From Eubacteriales Family XIII. Incertae Sedis bacterium (lineage in GTDB: Bacteria; Bacillota; Clostridia; Peptostreptococcales; Anaerovoracaceae), in NCBI GenBank assembly GCA_031290715.1, contig JAITNA010000027.1, positions 1-10,184 on the forward strand: a stretch of DNA of 10,184 bases, written 5' to 3'. The translations under genes and the position numbers were made by a program. Shown piece by piece: positions 1 to 5,296 of this stretch. The notes under the pieces are model-generated. The model made no database searches. It was not told where the DNA came from and was given only the letters and a program-made list of their open reading frames with translations. The stretch's first letter is position 1. Every line of letters begins with the position of its first letter.

Positions 1-63
1 AAATGATAGAATAGTCGTGGATTATATTATTATATTATTACAGAAGCGGAAAGGGAGGACAGT
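1..63 (+). promoter_or_regulatory. AT-rich leader and ribosome binding site before the flavodiiron gene
   Basis: Bases 21-40 are almost pure A/T and consist of an 8-base unit (ATTATATT) repeated two and a half times. This offers several -10-like hexamers, but I see no convincing -35 box, and the window edge may cut off more of the control region. A strong Shine-Dalgarno sequence, GGGAGGA at 53-59, stands 4 bases before the ATG at 64 and supports that start. The promoter reading is inference; the ribosome binding site is directly visible. Confidence 0.4.
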
Positions 64-1290
64 ATGCTCTCGAAACAATTGACGGACGATTTTTGGTGGG
101 TCGGCAATCTGGATCCGGATTTGCGCGTTTTTGATATCGTGATGCACACCGACCACGGGACGTCATACAACAGCTATATTTTGAAAGGGAAGGAGAAGAC
201 CGTCCTTTTCGAGGCCGCGAAAGCGTCGTTTTTTGATGTGTATATGGCGAAGCTCGCGGAGGTCGTGCCGCTTGAGGAGATCGATATTCTCGTTTGCAAT
301 CATACGGAGCCGGATCATTCGGGGACGATCGAAAAGATGCTTGAGATCAATCCGAAGCTTCAGATTGTCGGGACGACGGGGGCGCTCAATTTTCTGAAGG
401 AGATTACAAATAAGGAGATCGGCGGTACGGCGGTCAGGGACGGGGATGAGATCGATATCGGCGGCCGGACGCTGCGCTTCATTACGGCACCCAACCTCCA
501 TTGGCCGGATACCATGTTCACTTATATTCCGGAAGAGAAAATCCTCGTCACCTGCGACGCATTCGGCGCGCATTTCAGTTATGAAAATATTGTCAATGAC
601 GAGTTCATCGACCACGATGCGCTCATGAAAACGACGATCTATTATTTTGATAATATTATGGGGCCGTTCAAGGCGGACGTCCTGCGGGCCTGTGAAAAGA
701 TACGGGATCTTGAGATCGAGATCGTCGCAAACGGGCACGGGCCGGTGTTGGTCAACAATCCGCGGCGCATGATTGATTTCTACGAATCGTGGGCGGGCGA
801 TTCGGCGCGGAATGAGAAAAAGACGGTGGTCATTGCCTATGTGTCGGCCTACGGGTACACGAAGCTGCTCGCGAAGAAGATCGGCGAGGGCCTTCGGGCG
901 GCGGGCGACATCGACGTCAAGTTTTACGATATGGTCTACGCGGATTTGTCCGAGGTCATGGCGGAGATCGGGCGGGCAGATGGATTTTTGCTTGGGACAC
1001 CGACCATCGTCGGGGAGGCGCTGCCGCCGATTTGGAATGTCGCAACGGAGCTCAACGCCAAGGTACACGGCGGCAAATTCGCGGGCGTGTTCGGGTCTTA
1101 CGGCTGGAGCGGCGAGGGTGTTCCTCATATCATGGAACGGCTTCGGCAGCTGAAATTGCAGATCGTCGGCGACGGGTTCCGCGTGCGATTCAAGCCGAGC
1201 GAGGAGGACGAGCATGCCGCGTTCGCGTACGGCGAGGGCTTTGGGGCCGCTGTGACGGCGGGAAAACTCCCCGCGCCGCAAGCCGAATGA
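64..1290 (+). CDS. fprA: FprA-family flavodiiron protein (A-type flavoprotein)
   Basis: Predicted cytoplasmic enzyme reducing O2 to water and/or NO to N2O at a non-heme diiron site, with electrons passed through FMN; in anaerobes it protects against oxygen or nitric oxide. The 408 residues fit the two-domain family. The N-terminal metallo-beta-lactamase-like domain (about 1-250) carries all six expected iron ligands: H80, E82, D84 (HTEPDH), H146 (LHWPD), D165 (TCDAFG) and H225 (NGHGP). The C-terminal flavodoxin domain (about 253-400) has the FMN phosphate loop around 260-266 (VSAYGYT), then GTPTIVGEALPP at 311-322 and FGSYGWSGEG at 343-352. No rubredoxin or flavin reductase extension is fused, so a separate electron donor is needed. 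The start is fixed by the Shine-Dalgarno at 53-59. The flavoprotein gene follows after 13 bases, suggesting co-transcription. A true hydrolase is unlikely because the ligand pattern is the diiron one. Confidence 0.95.
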   Translation: MLSKQLTDDFWWVGNLDPDLRVFDIVMHTDHGTSYNSYILKGKEKTVLFEAAKASFFDVYMAKLAEVVPLEEIDILVCNHTEPDHSGTIEKMLEINPKLQIVGTTGALNFLKEITNKEIGGTAVRDGDEIDIGGRTLRFITAPNLHWPDTMFTYIPEEKILVTCDAFGAHFSYENIVNDEFIDHDALMKTTIYYFDNIMGPFKADVLRACEKIRDLEIEIVANGHGPVLVNNPRRMIDFYESWAGDSARNEKKTVVIAYVSAYGYTKLLAKKIGEGLRAAGDIDVKFYDMVYADLSEVMAEIGRADGFLLGTPTIVGEALPPIWNVATELNAKVHGGKFAGVFGSYGWSGEGVPHIMERLRQLKLQIVGDGFRVRFKPSEEDEHAAFAYGEGFGAAVTAGKLPAPQAE

Positions 1291-1303
1291 ACCGGGAAAT
1301 CAT

Positions 1304-2443
1304 ATGACAAATCAAGGGTATGACGTCGTCATTGTCGGCGGCGGCGCGTCGGGGCTTTGCGCCGCCGTTTCTTATCTGCGCAGAGCGGATGCGGGGCGCC
1401 TTTTGCTCCTTGAGGCGAAAGGCGAATGCGGTTTGAAAATCCTCGCGACCGGAAACGGGCGGTGCAATGTCAGCAATCTGTCGGCCGACGATTACGGCGA
1501 AGCGAAAGCGTTTTTTGAAAGTCTGGGCGTTCTGTTTCGCGTGGAAGAGGGCGGCAGGGCTTATCCGATGTCCGGCCGCGCTTTGTCTGTGCAGGGCGCG
1601 CTTTTGAACGCGCTGAGGGAGCTTGGCGCGGAGATTCGGACGGGCTGCCGTGTGACCGTCGTCAGGAAAGCGATCGGCGGCTTTGAGGTCGAATATGAGC
1701 GCGCCGCGCCGTATGATCGGGCGCCGGCGCTGCGCGCGAACCGGGTCTTGCTCGCGACGGGCGGGAAGGCGGGGCCCGCGTATGGCAGTTTCGGAGATGG
1801 CTATGGCTTTGCGCGCAAGCTCGGGCACAGTGTGGAGAGCATTCGCCCCTCTCTCGTGCCGCTCGTCTACGCGGAGGAGTGCAAAGAACGCTTTTCCGTG
1901 TTGAAGGGGGTGCGGGCCAAGGCCAAAGCGGAGCTTGTGATCGACGGCCATACGGCGGCGAATGCCGCGGGAGAGGTGCAATTCACGCAGGATGCGCTCT
2001 CGGGGATCGTGATCTTTGATCTCAGCGTCGTGATGCCAAAGTCTGTCATCGAGGGTCGCCCCCGTGTCCATGTCGTCCTTGATCTCGTGCCCGGCGCGGA
2101 CGAGGATAGATTGTCGGATTTGCTCGAAGCGCATCCTGAGTTTGGACTGGCGGGCGTGATGGACAAAAGGCTCGCGGATTTTCTGCGGACCGCGGACGCG
2201 GGGGAAACCGCGGCGGCGGCCAAGCGCCTTGTCGTCCCGATCGAAGGGACGAAAGGCTGGAAGGACGCACAGGCGACGCGCGGCGGTGTGCCCTTGTCCG
2301 AGATCAATCCGGAAACGGGCGAATCGCTGATCTGTCCGGGGCTCTTTTTTGCGGGGGAAATCGCGGGCAGGGTCTTTATCTGCGGCGGGTACAATCTGAC
2401 GTTTGCGTGGACGAGCGGGATTCGTGCCGGTAAGTATTTGTAA
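1304..2443 (+). CDS. HI0933/BaiN-family NAD(P)/FAD-dependent oxidoreductase
   Basis: Flavoprotein of the HI0933-like family, variously annotated as aminoacetone oxidase family or BaiN-like; the substrate cannot be told from sequence. The N-terminal Rossmann motif VGGGASG sits at residues 11-17, followed by the family signature KILATGNGRCNVSN at 45-58. A second nucleotide-binding segment, ATGGKAGPAYGSFGDG, is at 151-166. The C-terminal FAD-binding block includes RGGVPLSEINPETGE at 326-340, PGLFFAGEIAG at 345-355 and GGYNLTFAWTSG at 361-372. At 379 residues it is somewhat shorter than the roughly 400-420 usual for the family. The shortening appears to lie just after the CNVSN signature, where only about 10 residues separate it from AFFESLG. 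It starts 13 bases after the flavodiiron gene with a weak GGGA ribosome site, so translation may depend on the upstream gene. Family assignment is firm, function is not. Confidence 0.88.
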   Translation: MTNQGYDVVIVGGGASGLCAAVSYLRRADAGRLLLLEAKGECGLKILATGNGRCNVSNLSADDYGEAKAFFESLGVLFRVEEGGRAYPMSGRALSVQGALLNALRELGAEIRTGCRVTVVRKAIGGFEVEYERAAPYDRAPALRANRVLLATGGKAGPAYGSFGDGYGFARKLGHSVESIRPSLVPLVYAEECKERFSVLKGVRAKAKAELVIDGHTAANAAGEVQFTQDALSGIVIFDLSVVMPKSVIEGRPRVHVVLDLVPGADEDRLSDLLEAHPEFGLAGVMDKRLADFLRTADAGETAAAAKRLVVPIEGTKGWKDAQATRGGVPLSEINPETGESLICPGLFFAGEIAGRVFICGGYNLTFAWTSGIRAGKYL

Positions 2444-2492
2444 ATCGAAGGAACAACGACATAAAGGTTCCTACTAAGAGGTATTGAAGAAT

Positions 2493-4166
2493 ATGAATAT
2501 GAAAATCAATCGAAGGCCGACGATGCTGATGATTCTCGATGGGTGGGGGTATCGGGAAGAGGAATACGGCAATGCGGTCAAGCAGGCGAATACGCCTGTT
2601 TTGGACAAGCTTTTTGCGGAACACCCGCACACGCTCATTCACAGCAGCGGCCTTGCGGTGGGGCTGCCGGACGGGCAGATGGGAAATTCCGAGGTCGGGC
2701 ATCTGAACATCGGCGCCGGCCGCACGGTCTATCAGTCGCTCACGCGCATTACGAAATCCATCGCGGACGGGGACTTTTTTGAAAACAGCGTTCTGACCGC
2801 GGCGATGGAGAACGCCGAACGTCCGGGGCGGAGCCTTCATCTGATGGGGCTCGTATCCGATGGCGGCGTACACAGCCATACGGATCATCTCCTTGCCCTT
2901 GTCCGGATGGCAAAGGACAGCGGCGTGCCGCGCATATATATCCACGCCTTTCTCGACGGCAGGGATACGCCCCCGCGTTCGGCGGCGGGCTTCCTATCGG
3001 AGTTGGAATCGAATCTGCTGCGGCTTGAGGCGGGGGAGGTCGTCACGATCTCCGGGCGCTACTACGCGATGGACCGGGACAACAGGTGGGAGCGTGTCGA
3101 GCTGGCCTACGACGCCCTGACGCTCGGATCGGGCGAGCAGGCGGCGACAGCTGCGGACGCGATTCGCAGGGCCTACGAGGATCGGGATGAGAACGACGAA
3201 TTTGTCAAACCGACCAATATCTATCCGGCCGGCGGCGAAGCGGTCACGGTGCGGGACGGCGATTCCGTCATTTTTTTCAACTTCAGGCCGGATCGGGCGC
3301 GGGAGATCACACGGGCGTTCACGGAGCCTGATTTTCGTTACGAGCTTCGGGCGAGGAACGGCGGGCCGGGGCCGGGGAACGCGGAGAAAGCGGAGAATGC
3401 AAACAAAGCGGACAAGGCTCCGGACAAGGCTCCGGATACTTATGTCGCGGGATTCGACCGGAAAAAGATGCCGGACGGGCTGTATTTTGCCACGATGACA
3501 TCGTACGACGCGACGCTGTCACACGTCCGTATCGCGTTTCCCCCCGATGAAATCAGCAACACGCTCGGGGAATATCTTTCCTCACGCGGGCTCACGCAGC
3601 TGCGCATCGCCGAAACGGAGAAATACGCCCACGTTACATTCTTCTTCAACGGCGGCGTCGAAACGCCGAACGCGGGAGAAGATCGCGTCCTGATTGCTTC
3701 CCCGAAGGTGGCGACTTACGATCTCAAACCGGAAATGAGCGCGTATGAAGTCGCGGACAGGGCGGTGTCGGAAATCCGTTCCGGGCGGTACGATGTCATC
3801 ATTTTGAATTTTGCGAACATGGACATGGTCGGGCATACGGGCATCCTCGGCGCGGCGATCCTCGCGGCGGAAGCCGTTGACGCCTGTGTCGGGAAGATCG
3901 TCCGTGCGCTCGCGGAGGCGGGCGGGCAGCTCCTGATCACGGCCGACCACGGCAATTCCGAGGAAGAATTGACGCCGGACGGGAAGCCGGTCACGTCGCA
4001 CACCACGAACGACGTACCTCTCATCCTCGTGCGCACAGGCGATGCGGAGTTCACGCTGGCAGACGGCGGCGCGCTGTCCGATCTCGCGCCGACCCTGCTC
4101 GATATGATGGAGATCGCCGCGCCGCCGGAAATGACGGGGCACAGCCTGTTGATGAGGAAGTCTTAG
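2493..4166 (+). CDS. gpmI: 2,3-bisphosphoglycerate-independent phosphoglycerate mutase
   Basis: Interconverts 3- and 2-phosphoglycerate in glycolysis and gluconeogenesis, using two divalent metals (usually manganese) and a phosphoserine intermediate. Numbering from the chosen ATG (557 residues): metal ligand D16 (LDGWG), catalytic S66 in GQMGNSEVGH, substrate-binding segments VSDGGVHSHTDH (121-132), HAFLDGRDTPPR (151-162) and FFNFRPDRARE (261-271), then metal ligands D444 and H448 (MDMVGHTG), D485 and H486 (TADHGNS) and H503 (SHTTND). All key residues are present. I chose ATG 2493 because AAGAGG at 2476-2481 lies 11 bases upstream; TTG 2484 is only 2 bases from it, and ATG 2499 is 17 away. 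The protein exceeds the usual 510 or so residues mainly because of a low-complexity insert at about 289-316. The stop overlaps the stop of the convergent hydrolase gene. Confidence 0.96.
   Translation: MNMKINRRPTMLMILDGWGYREEEYGNAVKQANTPVLDKLFAEHPHTLIHSSGLAVGLPDGQMGNSEVGHLNIGAGRTVYQSLTRITKSIADGDFFENSVLTAAMENAERPGRSLHLMGLVSDGGVHSHTDHLLALVRMAKDSGVPRIYIHAFLDGRDTPPRSAAGFLSELESNLLRLEAGEVVTISGRYYAMDRDNRWERVELAYDALTLGSGEQAATAADAIRRAYEDRDENDEFVKPTNIYPAGGEAVTVRDGDSVIFFNFRPDRAREITRAFTEPDFRYELRARNGGPGPGNAEKAENANKADKAPDKAPDTYVAGFDRKKMPDGLYFATMTSYDATLSHVRIAFPPDEISNTLGEYLSSRGLTQLRIAETEKYAHVTFFFNGGVETPNAGEDRVLIASPKVATYDLKPEMSAYEVADRAVSEIRSGRYDVIILNFANMDMVGHTGILGAAILAAEAVDACVGKIVRALAEAGGQLLITADHGNSEEELTPDGKPVTSHTTNDVPLILVRTGDAEFTLADGGALSDLAPTLLDMMEIAAPPEMTGHSLLMRKS
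3381..3434 (+). repeat. In-frame short tandem repeats encoding a low-complexity insert in gpmI
   Basis: Four degenerate 9-base units beginning with GC (3381-3416, encoding AEK, AEN, ANK, ADK) run into a perfect 12-base tandem duplication, GACAAGGCTCCG at 3411-3422 and again at 3423-3434 (encoding the APDK/APD steps). Every unit is a multiple of three, so the frame is kept. The encoded stretch is rich in Ala, Lys, Asn, Asp and Pro and lies between the FRPDRARE segment and the TSYD segment. It is probably a flexible surface loop expanded by replication slippage. Confidence 0.85.
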
Positions 4167-4750
4167 AGCATCTCAAGAAATTCGCTGTTGATCTCGCGGA
4201 CGCGCTTCATCGTTTCGGAATCGCCGTGGCCCGGATAGATTGTCACGTCGTTGCCCCATTTGTCGACGACATTTTTCAGGCTGTCTTTCATGCGCGCCGC
4301 GCTGCCGCCCGGAAAATGCGTGTATCCCAGATCGACATTGAAGATCGTATCGCCCGTGAAAGCTACCCGGCTCTTTTCGGAATAATAACAGACGCCGCCC
4401 GCCGTATGCCCCGGCGTATGCAACACCCGGATCACCTCGCCGTCGAGATCAAGAGCCTCCCCGCCCTCGAAGATCTGATCGACGCGGCCCTTGTAATAGT
4501 CCAATTCCTCGCGTTGCGCGCAAATGGGGCAATCGTATTCGTTCGCGAGCGCTTCCGCTTTGTTCGCGTGGTCGGGGTGATAATGCGTCAGAAGGATAGC
4601 TTTGACCCGGAGGTCGTGCGCGGAAACGAAGTCCGTATACCGCGGCGGCGTATAGCCGGGGTCGATGATGAAGGTGCCGCCCCCGTCCTTTTGATAGATG
4701 ATGTAGCCGTTCGCGGCAAGCGAGCCGGCGATGATGCGTTCGATTTTCAT
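4163..4750 (-). CDS. MBL-fold metallo-hydrolase, glyoxalase II-like
   Basis: Small single-domain metallo-beta-lactamase-fold hydrolase of 195 residues, probably cytoplasmic since no signal peptide is seen. The dinuclear zinc site is complete: H56, H58, D60 and H61 (THYHPDH), H115 (TPGHT), D134 (FTGDT) and H175 (YPGHG). This is the pattern of the glyoxalase II / YcbL-like group, which cleaves thioesters such as S-lactoyl-glutathione or related small-thiol adducts; the substrate here is unknown. It lacks the extra C-terminal domain of classical glyoxalase II. It is not a typical class B beta-lactamase: it has no export signal, and the HxHxDH plus TPGHT context is of the hydrolase type. The start is supported by a GGAAAGGA ribosome site (minus strand, about 4757-4764). 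It converges on gpmI with overlapping stop codons and diverges from the blaI-like operon. Confidence 0.9.
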   Translation of the reverse strand: MKIERIIAGSLAANGYIIYQKDGGGTFIIDPGYTPPRYTDFVSAHDLRVKAILLTHYHPDHANKAEALANEYDCPICAQREELDYYKGRVDQIFEGGEALDLDGEVIRVLHTPGHTAGGVCYYSEKSRVAFTGDTIFNVDLGYTHFPGGSAARMKDSLKNVVDKWGNDVTIYPGHGDSETMKRVREINSEFLEML

Positions 4751-4784
4751 AGATTTTCCTTTCCATACTCATACTCTCGCGTAT

Positions 4785-4793
4785 ATTATATCA
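4785..4793 (-). promoter_or_regulatory. Extended -10 promoter for the MBL hydrolase
   Basis: On the minus strand the sequence reads TGATATAAT, a perfect TATAAT with a TGN extension. It lies about 35 bases before the start codon at 4750, giving a short leader of roughly 28 bases containing the ribosome site. No good -35 box is visible at 17 bases; TAGAAA at 4810-4815 is a weak candidate with a 19-base spacer. An extended -10 can work without a -35 box. Confidence 0.7.
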
Positions 4794-4817
4794 TGAGCCG
4801 CAAAAATATTTTCTAAA

Positions 4818-4831
4818 ACTATCACAATAGT
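4818..4831. promoter_or_regulatory. BlaI-type operator dyad, copy 1
   Basis: ACTATCACAATAGT is a 5+5 inverted repeat with a 4-base centre, and the first of three copies sharing ACTA-N6-TAGT. It lies directly upstream of the TTGACA box of the blaI-like promoter and also just upstream of the weak -35 candidate of the divergent hydrolase promoter. The 14-base size and dyad form suit a BlaI/MecI dimer. Assignment to the repressor encoded at 4925 is inference from position. Confidence 0.65.
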
Positions 4832-4832
4832 C

Positions 4833-4861
4833 TTGACAATTGCAGACTAACACGATAGTAT
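4833..4861 (+). promoter_or_regulatory. Sigma-A-type promoter of the blaI/blaR-like operon
   Basis: A perfect -35 box TTGACA (4833-4838) is followed after exactly 17 bases by TAGTAT (4856-4861), a 4/6 match to TATAAT. Transcription would begin near 4868, giving a leader of about 57 bases. Operator copy 2 covers the spacer and most of the -10 box, copy 1 abuts the -35 box, and copy 3 lies just after the predicted start. This is the arrangement of a self-repressed gene. Confidence 0.75.
4846..4859. promoter_or_regulatory. BlaI-type operator dyad, copy 2
   Basis: ACTAACACGATAGT matches copy 1 at 12 of 14 positions and keeps ACTA-N6-TAGT. It starts 28 bases after copy 1 and overlaps the -10 box, so a bound dimer would block RNA polymerase. 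A further inverted repeat, ATAGTAT-N6-ATACTAT (4855-4874), links its right half with the left half of copy 3. Confidence 0.65.
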
Positions 4862-4869
4862 GTGGTTAT

Positions 4870-4883
4870 ACTATTGAATTAGT
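4870..4883. promoter_or_regulatory. BlaI-type operator dyad, copy 3
   Basis: ACTATTGAATTAGT keeps the ACTA-N6-TAGT frame with a different centre. It starts 24 bases after copy 2, close to the predicted transcription start. The three copies invite cooperative binding by several dimers, as known for BlaI/MecI operators. Confidence 0.6.
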
Positions 4884-4891
4884 CTGTGATA

Positions 4892-4910
4892 AGGGAGCGT
4901 AACGCTTCCT
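4892..4910 (+). promoter_or_regulatory. Leader hairpin abutting the ribosome binding site of the blaI-like gene
   Basis: Bases 4892-4899 pair with 4903-4910 (8 base pairs, one of them G-U in RNA) around a 3-base TAA loop. The stem ends immediately before the Shine-Dalgarno AAGGAG at 4911-4916. There is no following T run, so it is not an intrinsic terminator. It could stabilise the message or tune initiation; that role is inference. Confidence 0.45.
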
Positions 4911-4924
4911 AAGGAGCGGTGAAG

Positions 4925-5296
4925 ATGAGTATCAAGCTGTTTGATTCGGAACTGAAAGTGATGGATGTGCTTTGGAGCGAGGGTGATTTGACCGCCAAGC
5001 AAATTGCGGAAATACTCGCCGAGCTGATTGGTTGGAACAAGAACACGACTTACACGGTGATCAAAAAATGCGTTGACAAAGGCGCGATTGAACGGATCGA
5101 GCCGAATTTTATTTGCCGGGCGCTCATAAGCAGGGGACAGGCGCGGGATTTTGAGTTGGACGAGCTGATTGATAAGCTGTTCGGCGGCTCGGCTGATTTG
5201 CTGTTCGCGTCTTTGCTTGACCGAAAGAATCTGCCCGCGGACATCGCCCGAAAGTTGAAAAATATCATTGGCGCGTCAGAGGGTGAGCAAAAATGA
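4925..5296 (+). CDS. BlaI/MecI/CopY-family transcriptional repressor
   Basis: Predicted dimeric winged-helix repressor of 123 residues, the usual family length, expected to bind the ACTA-N6-TAGT dyads upstream and to be inactivated after its partner protease senses a signal. Residues 5-25 match the family opening (LFDSELKVMDVLW), 22-58 form the helix-turn-helix and wing region (LTAKQIAEIL, then GWNKNTTYTVIKKCVDKGAI), and 76-115 form the helical dimerisation tail containing LIDKLFGGS. In BlaI/MecI proteins the cleavage site lies in this C-terminal region; the equivalent here would be near DLLFASLL (91-98). I place the start at ATG 4925 because AAGGAG at 4911-4916 is 8 bases away; the in-frame GTG at 4919 is only 2 bases from it. 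The end overlaps the protease gene by ATGA, implying coupled translation. The ligand is unknown and beta-lactams should not be assumed. Confidence 0.92.
   Translation: MSIKLFDSELKVMDVLWSEGDLTAKQIAEILAELIGWNKNTTYTVIKKCVDKGAIERIEPNFICRALISRGQARDFELDELIDKLFGGSADLLFASLLDRKNLPADIARKLKNIIGASEGEQK

Noticed and set aside
11..15. ATAGT near the left edge as a further BlaI-type operator
   Set aside because: The matching ACTA half at the required 14-base distance is absent; a single half site in AT-rich sequence means little.
163..1281. Long minus-strand open frame (372 codons) opposite the flavodiiron gene
   Set aside because: It is the antisense shadow of a gene with complete diiron and FMN motifs. 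The translation is rich in Arg, His and Pro with no recognisable domain, and it lacks a ribosome site. GC-rich codon use keeps the frame open.
1190..2134. Minus-strand open frame spanning the end of the flavodiiron gene and most of the oxidoreductase gene
   Set aside because: It crosses two well-supported genes, has no motifs and no ribosome site; another GC-driven shadow.
2449..2472. Inverted repeat AGGAAC / GTTCCT after the oxidoreductase gene as a terminator
   Set aside because: The stem has 6 pairs with a 12-base loop and no T run follows, so it is too weak to call.
2484..2492. TTG at 2484 as the gpmI start
   Set aside because: Only 2 bases separate it from the AAGAGG ribosome site; ATG 2493 has workable spacing. 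The difference is three residues.
4226..4816. Plus-strand open frame of 196 codons opposite the MBL hydrolase
   Set aside because: The minus-strand frame holds all seven metal-site residues and a good promoter and ribosome site; the plus frame has none of these.
4919..4924. GTG at 4919 as the blaI-like start
   Set aside because: It is 2 bases from AAGGAG, too close; ATG 4925 has an 8-base gap and gives the standard family opening.
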